64,000 nucleotides of DNA from Xanthomonas sp. Leaf148 (GTDB taxonomy: Bacteria > Pseudomonadota > Gammaproteobacteria > Xanthomonadales > Xanthomonadaceae), in the NCBI RefSeq assembly GCF_001423585.1, contig NZ_LMOP01000013.1:211982-275981 (forward strand), given 5' to 3'. Shown here piece by piece: positions 10,741 through 19,592 of this stretch. Made by a program: the position numbers and the translations under genes. Positions within the stretch are counted from its first letter, which is position 1. Each line of letters starts with the position of its first letter. A model generated the notes under the pieces. It searched no databases. It was not told the DNA's origin and was given only the letters and a program-made list of their open reading frames with translations.

Positions 10741-11306
10741 TGACCGCGCTCGGCACACTCGCGCCATCCGCCGATGCCGAGCTGTTTGCCGACACGCTTA
10801 GTTGCGAATTGCGTCTGCCGGCCGGGTTCCATGCCGGTGCCGACGCCGGCTCGCACAGCGCCGCAGAAACCCTGCTGCGCAGCCTAGGCCAGGTCGAAGA
10901 CCTGCGTAGCGAAGAAACCAGCGAAGACCGGGGCGAACTGCCGCTGCTGGTGCAACGCATGGATGCCAAGCTCGATCTGATGCTGGCACTGATCGGCCGC
11001 CTGGTCCGCCAGGGCGACAGTGGCCTGATCCAGAATGTGGTGCATTGGTCGGTCCGCGGCATCCGCTTGAATTGCGCAACCAGCCATGCGCCGGGCACCG
11101 CGGGCAGTGTCTGCCTGCAGCCATCCGACTGGCTTCCTGAATTGGTACAGCTTCCTGCCGAGGTGCTGGCAAGCGCCAGCGATGGTCACGATCAGTGGCT
11201 GTGGCTGCGGTTCGCGCCCCTGTCGCCGGGTTTGCAGGACGCCCTGGAACGTCATTTGTTTCGTTTACATCGCCGTCAGATCGCCGACGCCCGCCGCCAG
11301 CGCTGA
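10740..11306 (+). CDS. Atypical PilZ-family protein (tPilZ-like), flagellar cluster
   Basis: A 188-residue protein with a central amphipathic helix (residues ~68-90, LLVQRMDAKLDLMLALIGRLV) followed by a beta-rich part holding VVHWSVRGIRL, which resembles the (D/N)xSxxG half of a PilZ motif with the first residue replaced by His. A classical RxxxR half is not evident. Xanthomonads encode atypical PilZ proteins that oligomerise through such heptad helices. A role in tuning motility or export with cyclic di-GMP is inferred from family and position after fliS-fliT; actual nucleotide binding cannot be judged from sequence. Confidence 0.6.
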   Translation: MTALGTLAPSADAELFADTLSCELRLPAGFHAGADAGSHSAAETLLRSLGQVEDLRSEETSEDRGELPLLVQRMDAKLDLMLALIGRLVRQGDSGLIQNVVHWSVRGIRLNCATSHAPGTAGSVCLQPSDWLPELVQLPAEVLASASDGHDQWLWLRFAPLSPGLQDALERHLFRLHRRQIADARRQR

Positions 11307-11376
11307 TCCCGCTAGTTGGCGCCAGACGCCGGGTCGGCTAAGGTGCCCCATACCGAAAAAAGGTCTCATCTGCGCC

Positions 11377-12009
11377 GTGCGAGTCATCATCGTCGACGAT
11401 CACACCCTTGTCCGTGCAGGCCTGTCCAGGCTGCTGCAAACCTTCGCCGGCATCGATGTCGTCGCTGAGGCCAGCAACGCGCAACAAGCCCTGGATATGA
11501 CATCCCTGCATCGCCCGGATCTGGTGCTGATGGACCTGTCCCTGCCCGGCCGTAGCGGTCTTGATGCCATGACCGACGTGCTGCGCGCTGCGCCGCGCAC
11601 GCATGTGGTGATGATGTCGATGCACGACGACCCGGTGCACGTGCGCGATGCGCTCGATCGCGGCGCGGTCGGTTTCGTGGTCAAGGACGCCGCACCGCTG
11701 GAGCTGGAACTGGCGCTGCGTGCCGCCGCTGCGGGCCAGGTGTTCTTGAGCCCGCAGATCTCGTCCAAGATGATCGCGCCGATGCTGGGCCGCGAAAAAC
11801 CGGTCGGTATTGCCGCGCTGTCCCCGCGTCAGCGCGAAATCCTGCGTGAGATCGGCCGCGGACAGAGCAACAAGGAAATTGCCGCCGACCTGGGCATCAG
11901 CGTCAAAACGGTCGAAACCCATCGCGCGCGCATGATGGAATCGCTGGGCTGTCGTCGCGCCAACGACCTGGTCCTGCTCGCCGCCAAGCATCACAACGAA
12001 CTGGTCTGA
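11377..12009 (+). CDS. NarL/FixJ-type response regulator
   Basis: A two-domain transcription regulator of 210 residues. The receiver domain (1-120) has the acidic pair D7/D8, phospho-acceptor D53, S81 and K103. The C-terminal LuxR-type helix-turn-helix contains LSPRQREILREIGRGQSNKEIAADLGISVKTVETHR. The likely start is GTG at 11377, since the receiver strand VRVIIVDDH begins there; no strong ribosome site is visible. No sensor kinase lies in the window. Its place between the filament-chaperone genes and rpoN2 suggests a regulatory link to flagella, which is inference. Confidence 0.85.
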   Translation: MRVIIVDDHTLVRAGLSRLLQTFAGIDVVAEASNAQQALDMTSLHRPDLVLMDLSLPGRSGLDAMTDVLRAAPRTHVVMMSMHDDPVHVRDALDRGAVGFVVKDAAPLELELALRAAAAGQVFLSPQISSKMIAPMLGREKPVGIAALSPRQREILREIGRGQSNKEIAADLGISVKTVETHRARMMESLGCRRANDLVLLAAKHHNELV

Positions 12010-12127
12010 GCGATTGCAGCCGCAATCGCCGTATCGGTCATTCGAAGTACCCGGCGCGGCCCGCACAGGGCCGCCGCGACGAAAACAGTGACGGAATTCC
12101 GGCGGGCACGCTTGAGCTCGCCCTTCA

Positions 12128-12158
12128 TGTCAGGGAGTTCCTGACAGACTGTCAGGAA
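12128..12158. promoter_or_regulatory. Triple TGTCAGG inverted-repeat operator candidate upstream of rpoN2
   Basis: Three copies of a 9-base word sit side by side: TGTCAGGGA (12128-12136), its complement TTCCTGACA (12138-12146), and TGTCAGGAA (12150-12158). The last two form a perfect 9-bp inverted repeat with a 3-base spacer. No T tract follows, so it resembles a protein-binding operator more than a terminator. It lies 105 bases before rpoN2. Confidence 0.5.
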
Positions 12159-12262
12159 AATCATGAGTCACCTCACCTGACTCCCTGATTAGAAACCCGT
12201 CGCTTTGTCCTGCAAGATGCGTTCCATCGCTGCTGCATGCAGCGCCCTTCGGAAGCGCTTCC

Positions 12263-13666
12263 ATGAAGACGACCATTTCCGCCCAGCTTGGCCAGCAACT
12301 GCACCTCACCCCGCAGTTGTTGCAGTCGATCCGTCTGTTGCAATTGGACGGCATGCAGTTGGAACTGGAAATCCGTCGTGCCCTGGAAACAAATCCGTTG
12401 CTGGAGTTGGAAGAGCTGGCCGATAACGGGGATGAGGCCACCACCAACGACGATGGCGCCGGCGATATCGCTGCGTTCGATGAGCTGCCGGAAAGCACGA
12501 TGTGGGACGTGCAGAGCAGCAGTTGGAACGATGGCGACGACGACCGCATGCAGCGCGTGGCCGCCGGCGAGTCCACCGACCCGCATGTGCGCATCCTGCG
12601 CGAACTGGCGCTGGACCTGGACGAGGCCGCTTTGGGGGCCGCCGCGTTCTGGTTGGAGCAGACCGATGACGCGGGGTATCTGACCGAGGCGCTGTCGACG
12701 CTGCAGCAGCTTGGCGCCACCCGCCTGGGTATGACCGTTGAGGCAGTGGAAGCGATCCGTCAGCGCCTGCTGCACGGCGACCCGGCCGGGCTGGCCGCCT
12801 GCGACCTGCGCGAGTGCCTGCAAGCCCAGTTGAACGCCCTGCCCGGCCGCGTCCCGGCTCGTCATCTGGCTGCGCGCATCCTGTCCGGCGATCTGGATCT
12901 GCTGGCCAGCCACGACTACGCGCTGCTGGCGCGTGCGCACGATGCCGAAGTGGACGATGCGCGCGAAGCGGTGCGGCTGATCCTGTCGCTGCAACCGCGC
13001 CCGGGCGACGACCTGCTGCAGGAAAGCAACGCCAGCGTGATTCCGGATGTGCTCGCCTGGCATGCCGATGGCAGCTGGCGCGTGGCGTTGAATCCGGCCA
13101 CCACGCACCGCGTCAGCATCAACCCGGTACACGAACGCGCATTGGCCGAGGCCGGCGATGCCGCGCAGCCGCTGCGCGACATGCTGCAGGAAGCGCGCTG
13201 GCTGACCCGCGGGCTGTCGATGCGCTACGAAACCCTGCTGCGCGCCACGCGTGCGATCGTCGAACGCCAGGCCGCCTTCCTGGCGCGCGGCGAAGAAGCG
13301 ATGGCACCGCTGACATTGAAGGAAATCGCCGACGAGATTGGCATGCACGAATCGACGATTTCGCGCATTACCACCGGCAAATACCTGCAAACCCCGCGTG
13401 GCACCTTCGAACTCAAGCATTTCTTCGCCGTGCGACTGGAAGGCGCCAGCGTCTCCGGCCAGGCGGTCAAGGCCATGGTACGTCGTTTGATCGAGAGCGA
13501 GCCGGTGGGTCGCCCGCTGGCCGACGAAGCCATCGCCGGCCTGTTGTCGCGCCAGGGCGTTAATATTGCGCGAAGGACCGTGGCCAAATACCGCGAACAA
13601 CTCGAGATCGCCCCGGCCCGCGAGCGCCGCCGTAATAACAAACCGCTGCTTGCGCGAGCGGGATAA
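12263..13666 (+). CDS. rpoN: RpoN2, sigma-54 factor
   Basis: Sigma-54 directs RNA polymerase to -24/-12 promoters and needs an AAA+ activator. The 467-residue product has the Gln/Leu-rich region I (QLGQQLHLTPQLLQSIRLLQLDG) that contacts the activator, the acidic region II, the core-binding domain, and a C-terminal HTH. The diagnostic RpoN box is ARRTVAKYRE at about residues 436-445. Being next to vemR and fleQ marks it as the flagellar paralogue (rpoN2) of xanthomonads. Start is ATG 12263. vemR begins 8 bases after its stop. Confidence 0.96.
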   Translation: MKTTISAQLGQQLHLTPQLLQSIRLLQLDGMQLELEIRRALETNPLLELEELADNGDEATTNDDGAGDIAAFDELPESTMWDVQSSSWNDGDDDRMQRVAAGESTDPHVRILRELALDLDEAALGAAAFWLEQTDDAGYLTEALSTLQQLGATRLGMTVEAVEAIRQRLLHGDPAGLAACDLRECLQAQLNALPGRVPARHLAARILSGDLDLLASHDYALLARAHDAEVDDAREAVRLILSLQPRPGDDLLQESNASVIPDVLAWHADGSWRVALNPATTHRVSINPVHERALAEAGDAAQPLRDMLQEARWLTRGLSMRYETLLRATRAIVERQAAFLARGEEAMAPLTLKEIADEIGMHESTISRITTGKYLQTPRGTFELKHFFAVRLEGASVSGQAVKAMVRRLIESEPVGRPLADEAIAGLLSRQGVNIARRTVAKYREQLEIAPARERRRNNKPLLARAG

Positions 13667-13674
13667 GGACTACT

Positions 13675-14058
13675 ATGAGCAAACTCACCGTGCTGCTGGT
13701 CGACGACCACGAGGGCTTCATCAACGCTGCGATGCGTCATTTTCGCAAAGTGGAGTGGCTCAACATCGTGGGCAGTGCCGCCAATGGACTGGAAGCGATC
13801 GAGCGCTCTGAGTCGCTGCGCCCCAATGTCGTGCTGATGGATCTGGCCATGCCCGAGATGGGCGGACTGCAGGCAACGCGTCTGATCAAGACGCAGGACG
13901 ATCCGCCGTATATTGTCATCGCGAGCCACTTCGACGATGCCGAGCATCGTGAACACGCTCTTCGCGCGGGTGCTGACAATTTTGTCAGCAAGCTGTCCTA
14001 TATCCAGGAAGTCATGCCAATCCTGGAGGGCCTGACGGAAGGAGCCAGGAATGAGTGA
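13675..14058 (+). CDS. vemR: VemR, single-domain response regulator
   Basis: A 127-residue receiver-only protein with D10/D11, acceptor D56, S84 and K106 and no output domain. Its place between rpoN2 and fleQ identifies it as VemR, described in X. campestris as affecting virulence, exopolysaccharide and motility, probably through FleQ. Its 3' end overlaps fleQ by eight bases, so translation is coupled and a stoichiometric VemR-FleQ complex is plausible. The cognate kinase is not in the window. Confidence 0.9.
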   Translation: MSKLTVLLVDDHEGFINAAMRHFRKVEWLNIVGSAANGLEAIERSESLRPNVVLMDLAMPEMGGLQATRLIKTQDDPPYIVIASHFDDAEHREHALRAGADNFVSKLSYIQEVMPILEGLTEGARNE

Positions 14059-15535
14059 GTCCCGCATTCTGTTGATCGACAGTGACGCCGTGCGCGCCGA
14101 GCGCACCGTGTCGCTGCTCGAGTTCATGGACTTCAATCCCCGCTGGGTCACCGACGGCGCCGACATCAATCCTGGCCGTCACCGCCACGATGAGTGGATG
14201 GCGGTGATGGTGGGCTCGGCGCAGGACGCCGCGCAGGCCGACAAATTCTTCGACTGGCTGGCCGATGCCAAGCTGCCGCCGCCGGTGCTGTTGATGGAAG
14301 GCAGCCCGATCACGTTTGCGCAGACGCACGGCCTGCACGAAGCCAATGTCTGGGCATTGGACACCCCCCTGCGCCACGCACAGCTGGAAGCCTTGCTGCG
14401 CCGCGCCAGCCTCAAGCGCCTGGATGCCGAGCATCAGGCCGGCGTGCAGCAGGACACCGGTCCGACCGGCAACAGCGAGGCGGTCACCCGCCTGCGTCGG
14501 TTGATCGACCAGGTGGCCGCGTTCGACACCACCGTGCTGGTGCTGGGCGAATCCGGTACCGGCAAGGAAGTGGTCGCCCGCGCCATCCATCAACATTCGC
14601 CGCGCCGCGACGGGCCGTTTGTCGCAATCAATTGCGGCGCGATCCCGCCGGATCTGCTCGAAAGCGAACTCTTCGGTCACGAAAAAGGCGCCTTCACCGG
14701 CGCGCTGACCACACGCAAGGGCCGCTTCGAAATGGCCGAAGGCGGCACGTTGCTGCTGGACGAAATCGGCGACATGAGCTTGCCGATGCAGGTGAAGTTG
14801 TTGCGCGTGCTGCAGGAGCGCAGTTTCGAGCGCGTTGGCGGTGGCCAGACCATCCGCTGCAACGTGCGCGTAATCGCCGCCACCCACCGCAACCTGGAAA
14901 CGCGCATCAGCGACGGGCAGTTCCGTGAGGATCTGTTCTATCGCCTCAACGTGTTCCCGATCGAAATGCCGGCGTTGCGCGAGCGCGTCGACGATCTGGC
15001 CATCCTGGTGCAGACGATTGCCGGCCAGCTGGCGCGTACCGGGCGCGGCGAAGTGCGCTTTGCCGATGAAGCCTTGCAGGCGCTGCGCAGCTACGACTGG
15101 CCGGGCAATGTGCGCGAACTGACCAACCTGGTGGAGCGCCTGGCGGTGCTGCATCCTGGTGGGCTGGTGCGCGTGCAGGACCTGCCGGCCCGCTATCGCG
15201 GCGATTTTGCATCGTCCATTCCGGTCGAGCTGCCGCCGGAACCAGCCTTTGTGGCGGCGCCCACTGACGCTGGCGCACTGCCGAGCAACGTGGTGACGCT
15301 GCAGCCCAAGACGGCCGATGCCGAACCGGCCGCTGCCGCCAGTCTGCCCGACGATGGCATCGACCTGCGTGGCCACATGGCCACCATCGAGCTGGCCTTG
15401 ATCAACGAGGCCCTGGAACGCACTCAGGGCGTGGTTGCGCATGCGGCCCAGTTGCTCGGCCTGCGTCGCACCACGCTGGTGGAGAAGCTGCGCAAGTACG
15501 GCATCGACCGCGAGCAGACCGAGCTGGCGAACTGA
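14051..15535 (+). CDS. fleQ: FleQ, sigma-54 activator and flagellar master regulator
   Basis: A bacterial enhancer-binding protein of 494 residues. Residues 1-120 form a degenerate receiver-like FleQ domain without a clear phospho-aspartate site. The AAA+ domain has Walker A GESGTGKE (166-173), the sigma-54-contacting GAFTGA loop (213-218) and Walker B LLLDEIGD (234-241). A Fis-type helix-turn-helix lies near 450-485 (THQGVVAHAAQLLGLRRTTLVEKLRKYGI in part). FleQ homologues bind cyclic di-GMP. It should activate the sigma-54 promoters listed in this window. It starts inside the vemR coding end. Confidence 0.95.
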   Translation: MSESRILLIDSDAVRAERTVSLLEFMDFNPRWVTDGADINPGRHRHDEWMAVMVGSAQDAAQADKFFDWLADAKLPPPVLLMEGSPITFAQTHGLHEANVWALDTPLRHAQLEALLRRASLKRLDAEHQAGVQQDTGPTGNSEAVTRLRRLIDQVAAFDTTVLVLGESGTGKEVVARAIHQHSPRRDGPFVAINCGAIPPDLLESELFGHEKGAFTGALTTRKGRFEMAEGGTLLLDEIGDMSLPMQVKLLRVLQERSFERVGGGQTIRCNVRVIAATHRNLETRISDGQFREDLFYRLNVFPIEMPALRERVDDLAILVQTIAGQLARTGRGEVRFADEALQALRSYDWPGNVRELTNLVERLAVLHPGGLVRVQDLPARYRGDFASSIPVELPPEPAFVAAPTDAGALPSNVVTLQPKTADAEPAAAASLPDDGIDLRGHMATIELALINEALERTQGVVAHAAQLLGLRRTTLVEKLRKYGIDREQTELAN

Positions 15536-15562
15536 GCGGGCCGCTGCTTCGCCAGCGCCCTC

Positions 15563-15578
15563 TGGCATAGCGCTTGCT
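15563..15578 (+). promoter_or_regulatory. Sigma-54 promoter of the flagellin-glycan island
   Basis: TGGCATA-gcgc-TTGCT has GG at 15564-15565 and GC at 15576-15577 with correct separation. It lies 75 bases before the aminotransferase gene, which heads a tightly packed run of genes. This would place glycan synthesis under RpoN2/FleQ control. Confidence 0.8.
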
Positions 15579-15652
15579 TCAACAGGATCAGTCCGTCCGC
15601 AGCCACCGGTTGCGGCGGAATCCCGACATTCACCCGTCCCAGCGAGGCATTG

Positions 15653-16762
15653 ATGCCCATCCCCGTCACCAGTCCGCTGCTGCCGCCGCTGGAAGACTTT
15701 CTGCCGTATCTGGAACGGATCTGGACCAGTCGCATCCTCAGCAACGGCGGCGAGATGCACCGTGCGCTCGAGCAGGCGCTGTGCGACTACCTGGGCGTGC
15801 CGCATCTGGCCCTGTTGACCAACGGCACCACGGCATTAATCACCGCCTTGCAGGCGCTGCGCATCACCGGCGAAGTCATCACCACGCCCTACTCCTTCGT
15901 GGCCACGGCGCACTCGTTGCTGTGGAAGAGCATCACCCCGGTGTTCGTGGATATCGACCCGGTGACGCTCAACATGGACCCGTCCAAGATCGAGGCGGCC
16001 ATTACCCCGCAGACCACCGCGATCATGCCGGTGCACTGCTATGGCACCGCGTGCGACACCACTGCGATCACGCGCATCGCCGACATCTACAACCTCAAGG
16101 TGATCTACGACGCGGCGCATGCGTTCGGCGTGCGCGATGCCGGCGGTTCGATCCTGCGTCACGGCGACCTGAGCGTGTTGAGCTTTCATGCCACCAAGGT
16201 GTTCAACACTTTCGAAGGCGGCGCCATCGTGTGCCCTGATGAGAGAACCTATCAACGCATCGGGCATCTGAAAAATTTCGGCTTCGTCGACGAAACCACG
16301 GTGGTCGCACCGGGCATCAACGGCAAGATGAATGAGATCAGCGCCGCGTTCGGCCTGCTGCAACTCAAGCACATCGACGAGGCCATTGCGCAACGCGGCG
16401 CCATCGACGCGCAGTACCGGCAGCGGCTGAGCGCAGTGCGCGGCATCCGCTGCGTGGCATCGCCGCAGCATTCCAGCGCCAATCACGCGTATTTTCCGAT
16501 CCTGGTGCAGGACGACTACCCGCTGTCGCGCGATGCGTTGTATCAGTTGATGCGCGAACACGGCATCCTGGTACGGCGTTACTTCTATCCGTTGATCAGC
16601 GACTTCCCGATGTATCGCGCCCTGCCCTCGTCGGCACCGGCGTGGTTACCGGTGGCGCGCTCGGTGGCCGCACAGGTGTTGTGCCTGCCGATTTTTCCCG
16701 GCTTGCATAGCGATCAGGTCGACACCATCGCCGACCTGATCGCCGGCGCACAGGCAACATGA
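15653..16762 (+). CDS. DegT/DnrJ-family sugar aminotransferase (VioA-like)
   Basis: A PLP enzyme of 369 residues that transfers an amino group to a nucleotide-linked 4-keto-6-deoxy sugar. It carries the family PLP lysine K182 in FHATKVFNTFEGGA, the cofactor aspartate D153 in IYDAAHAFGV, and the NGTTAL phosphate-binding turn. The ATG at 15653 is chosen over an adjacent TTG because GAGG lies just upstream. As head of an acyl-carrier/acyltransferase cluster beside flagellin it most resembles VioA, which makes dTDP-viosamine in Pseudomonas syringae flagellin glycosylation; the exact sugar is inference. Confidence 0.85.
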   Translation: MPIPVTSPLLPPLEDFLPYLERIWTSRILSNGGEMHRALEQALCDYLGVPHLALLTNGTTALITALQALRITGEVITTPYSFVATAHSLLWKSITPVFVDIDPVTLNMDPSKIEAAITPQTTAIMPVHCYGTACDTTAITRIADIYNLKVIYDAAHAFGVRDAGGSILRHGDLSVLSFHATKVFNTFEGGAIVCPDERTYQRIGHLKNFGFVDETTVVAPGINGKMNEISAAFGLLQLKHIDEAIAQRGAIDAQYRQRLSAVRGIRCVASPQHSSANHAYFPILVQDDYPLSRDALYQLMREHGILVRRYFYPLISDFPMYRALPSSAPAWLPVARSVAAQVLCLPIFPGLHSDQVDTIADLIAGAQAT

Positions 16763-16826
16763 TCGCAACACGCTGCACCTGCATTTCAGACTTCCATCTC
16801 TTCAACAGGCAACCAGGCGAGATCGC

Positions 16827-17051
16827 ATGACCCAGGCAACATTTATCGAGAACTTCCTCTCCGCCACCGACTTCCAGGAACCGGTGGAGGTCACGCTGGA
16901 GACCGTGCTGCTGGAATTGCCGGAGTGGGATTCGCTGGCCGCGCTGGGCGTGATCGTCATGTTCGACATGGAGTACGGCAAGACCATCACCGGCGAACAT
17001 CTCACCACCGCCGTCACCGTGGGCGATCTCTACAAACTCACCGAGGCGTAA
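16827..17051 (+). CDS. Acyl carrier protein, dedicated
   Basis: A 74-residue acidic protein with the ACP signature LPEWDSLAALGVI; Ser36 is the expected phosphopantetheine attachment site. It is followed after five bases by a ketoacyl synthase III, so the pair probably builds or holds a short acyl chain later attached to the amino sugar. It is separate from the housekeeping fatty-acid ACP, which is usually encoded with fabD/fabG/fabF. Confidence 0.88.
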   Translation: MTQATFIENFLSATDFQEPVEVTLETVLLELPEWDSLAALGVIVMFDMEYGKTITGEHLTTAVTVGDLYKLTEA

Positions 17052-17056
17052 GCACC

Positions 17057-18097
17057 ATGCCGACCTCCACGCTGCACAACGTCCGCTTTGCCGGCATGGC
17101 GACCTGCGTGCCCAAGCGGGTCGTGTCCAATCTCACCGACTGCCGGCCGCAGATCCGCTCCGAACGCGAGCGGCTGGTGCGCAACATCGGCATCGAGACG
17201 CGCCGCATGGCCTCGGAGTGGCAGTGCTTTTCGGACCTGGCCTTCGATGCGACGGAAGTGCTGCTGGACAAGCTGCAGTGGAAGCGCGAAGAGATCGACG
17301 CACTGATCGTGGTGACGCAATCGCCGGACTATCCGATTCCGGCCACCGCCATCATCCTGCAGGGCCGGCTCGGCCTATCGCATGCCACGGTGGCGTTCGA
17401 CGTCAACCTGGGCTGCTCGGCCTACCCGTTCGGCATCAACCTGCTCGGCTCGATGATCGCTGCCGGCGGCGTCAAAAAGGGCCTGCTGCTGGTGGGCGAC
17501 CGTAGCGCGAACCTGGAAGACCCGATCTTCTCCGACTCCGGCACCGCCACCGCGCTGGAGTTCAGTGCCGATGCGCCGCCAATGTATTTCGACCTCAACA
17601 GCGATGGCAGCGGCTATAAGGCGATCATCCTGCCGGTGGGTGGTCAACGCGAACCGGTTGCCATGCAGCACCTGATTCCGTTCCGCGAAGAACCCGATGG
17701 CCCCTGGCGCCGCGCAACCGACCTGATCCTGGATGGCGTGGCGGTGTTGAGCTTCTCCACTCAACGTATTCCACCGGCGGTGCAGAAGCTGCTCGACTAC
17801 ACCGGCGTTTCCAAGGATGAGATCGATTACTTTGTGTTCCATCAAGCCAACCGGATGATCAACGAGACCATTCGCAAGAAGCTCGGCCTTCCGGTGGAAA
17901 AGGTGCCCTCCACGTTGCGTGATTTCGGCAACTCCAGCGGCGCGTCGCTGCCAGTTACCATGAGCGCGCGCATTAACAAGGAACTCGAAGCTGGCCCCAA
18001 GCGCGTGCTGCTGTGCGGCTTCGGCATCGGGCTGTCGTGGGGCACTTGCCTGCTCGACATCGAAGGAGCCGTTTTTCCGGATGTGATTGAATCGTGA
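17057..18097 (+). CDS. 3-oxoacyl-ACP synthase III family protein (FabH-like)
   Basis: A 346-residue thiolase-fold condensing enzyme with the complete KAS III triad: C120 (NLGCSAYPFG), H262 (FVFHQANRMI) and N292 (DFGNSSGASLP). It presumably condenses an acyl-CoA with malonyl-ACP on the neighbouring carrier. Start ATG 17057 follows the ACP stop by five bases. The 3' end overlaps the next gene by four bases (GTGA). Similar KAS III genes occur in the P. syringae viosamine island, which supports a role in making a 3-hydroxyacyl-type substituent (inference). Confidence 0.88.
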   Translation: MPTSTLHNVRFAGMATCVPKRVVSNLTDCRPQIRSERERLVRNIGIETRRMASEWQCFSDLAFDATEVLLDKLQWKREEIDALIVVTQSPDYPIPATAIILQGRLGLSHATVAFDVNLGCSAYPFGINLLGSMIAAGGVKKGLLLVGDRSANLEDPIFSDSGTATALEFSADAPPMYFDLNSDGSGYKAIILPVGGQREPVAMQHLIPFREEPDGPWRRATDLILDGVAVLSFSTQRIPPAVQKLLDYTGVSKDEIDYFVFHQANRMINETIRKKLGLPVEKVPSTLRDFGNSSGASLPVTMSARINKELEAGPKRVLLCGFGIGLSWGTCLLDIEGAVFPDVIES

Positions 18098-18858
18098 GTA
18101 TTGCCCCAGACCCGTTCTCGCTCGCCGGCAAACGCATCCTCGTCACCGGTGCCTCCTCGGGTATCGGCCGCCAGATCGCTATTTCCTGCGCCGAACTGGG
18201 TGCCCATTTGGCGATCAGCGGACGCGACCTTGCGCGACTAACGTCCACCCTGGAGGTGTTGCCGGGCGACGGGCACGTGGCAATTGCGGCAGACCTTGAC
18301 CGGCAGGAGGACATCGATCGCTTGGTATCCGAAGTCGGCGTCTTGGACGGGATGGCGCACGCGGCCGGGATTTCCCGACTAGTCCCGCTGCGCCTGGTCA
18401 ATCGGACGCATTTGGACGACATTTTTTCCAGCAACACATTCGCACCGATGCTGCTGACTCGTGGCCTGCTGGCGAAGAAGCGCATCGCCGCGAACGGCTC
18501 GCTGGTGTTCGTCGCTTCGGTCGCTTCGCACATCGGGCCGATGGCGAGCAGCGCCTACGCAGCCAGCAAGAGCGCCCTGCTCGGCATGGTGAGATCGCTG
18601 GCGCAGGAAGTTGCCAAAAGCGGCATTCGCGCCAACTGTATCGCCCCGGGTTACGTGCGCACGCCGCTGCTAGATGGCTTGCAGGGTAGCGGCGGCAACA
18701 TGGAAGGGCTGTTCGAACTGACACCACTTGGCATGGGCGAGCCGGAGGACGTCGCCTACGCCGCCACGTTCCTGCTGGCCGATGCGAGCCGCTGGATTAC
18801 GCGTAACTATTTCGTCGTGGACGGCGGCCTCACCGTGCCGATGGATATCTACGCATGA
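18094..18858 (+). CDS. SDR-family reductase 1 (3-oxoacyl-ACP reductase-like)
   Basis: A classical short-chain dehydrogenase/reductase, 254 residues. NAD(P) motif TGASSGIG is at residues 18-25; catalytic S142, Y155 and K159 (YAASK). Start is GTG 18094, overlapping the synthase stop. Expected to reduce the beta-keto acyl-ACP formed upstream. The neighbour at 18855 is a clear paralogue. Confidence 0.85.
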   Translation: MSIAPDPFSLAGKRILVTGASSGIGRQIAISCAELGAHLAISGRDLARLTSTLEVLPGDGHVAIAADLDRQEDIDRLVSEVGVLDGMAHAAGISRLVPLRLVNRTHLDDIFSSNTFAPMLLTRGLLAKKRIAANGSLVFVASVASHIGPMASSAYAASKSALLGMVRSLAQEVAKSGIRANCIAPGYVRTPLLDGLQGSGGNMEGLFELTPLGMGEPEDVAYAATFLLADASRWITRNYFVVDGGLTVPMDIYA

Positions 18859-19592
18859 ACACGCCCGCACGCAACGCGTTTTCGCTCGAGGGCAAGACAA
18901 TCCTGGTGACGGGAGCGTCGTCGGGACTGGGTCGGCAGATCGCTATCGCCTGCGCACAGCGAGGCGCCCGTATCGTTCTCGCTGGCCGCGACAAAGACCG
19001 CCTCGCACACACCCACGCGCAGTTGCAGGGAACGGGCCACGTTGGTGTGCTCGGCGACCTGACCAGCGCCGCCGATCGCGAGACACTGGCAGTTGCGGCT
19101 GGCGCGACGGTACATGGCGTGGTGCACTGCGCTGGCATGCAGAAGCACTGTCCGATCCGGCAACTGACCGAGGCGGCGATGACCGAGATGTACACGGTCA
19201 ACTTTCTCGCTCCGGTGATGCTGACGCAGCGCCTGCTGCAAGCAAATGCCATCGCCCCGCAGGGCTCGATCGTGTTTATGCTGTCCACTGCCGCGCACCT
19301 AGGCACGCGCGGCGTGGGGCCGTATTCGGCGATGAAGGCTGGCCTTATCGGCATCATCAAGTGTCTGGCTCTGGAACAGGCCAAGCGCAGAATCCGGGTC
19401 AACGGCATTTCCCCGTCGGCCGTGGCCACGCCGATGTGGGGCGCCGACCAGCTTGAGGCGCAGAAGGCGCGGCATCCGCTGGGCCTGGGGGAGCCGCAAG
19501 ACGTGGCCAACGCAGCCGTCTACCTGCTAGCCGACGCCAGCCGCTGGGTCACTGGAACCAGCCTGGTTATGGACGGTGGCGCGATCCTATGA
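18855..19592 (+). CDS. SDR-family reductase 2
   Basis: A second SDR of 245 residues with TGASSGLG (19-26) and YSAMK (Y157/K161). N-terminal wording ([27 protein letters not shown]) is nearly parallel to that of the upstream SDR, indicating an old tandem duplication. It overlaps both neighbours by four bases (ATGA). Two reductases may serve two steps, for instance keto reduction on the acyl chain and on the sugar, but substrates cannot be told from sequence. Confidence 0.85.
   Translation: MNTPARNAFSLEGKTILVTGASSGLGRQIAIACAQRGARIVLAGRDKDRLAHTHAQLQGTGHVGVLGDLTSAADRETLAVAAGATVHGVVHCAGMQKHCPIRQLTEAAMTEMYTVNFLAPVMLTQRLLQANAIAPQGSIVFMLSTAAHLGTRGVGPYSAMKAGLIGIIKCLALEQAKRRIRVNGISPSAVATPMWGADQLEAQKARHPLGLGEPQDVANAAVYLLADASRWVTGTSLVMDGGAIL

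Noticed and set aside
14012..15805. A 597-residue minus-strand open frame opposite fleQ
   Set aside because: The FleQ motifs on the plus strand are intact; the antisense frame is a by-product of third-position GC bias.
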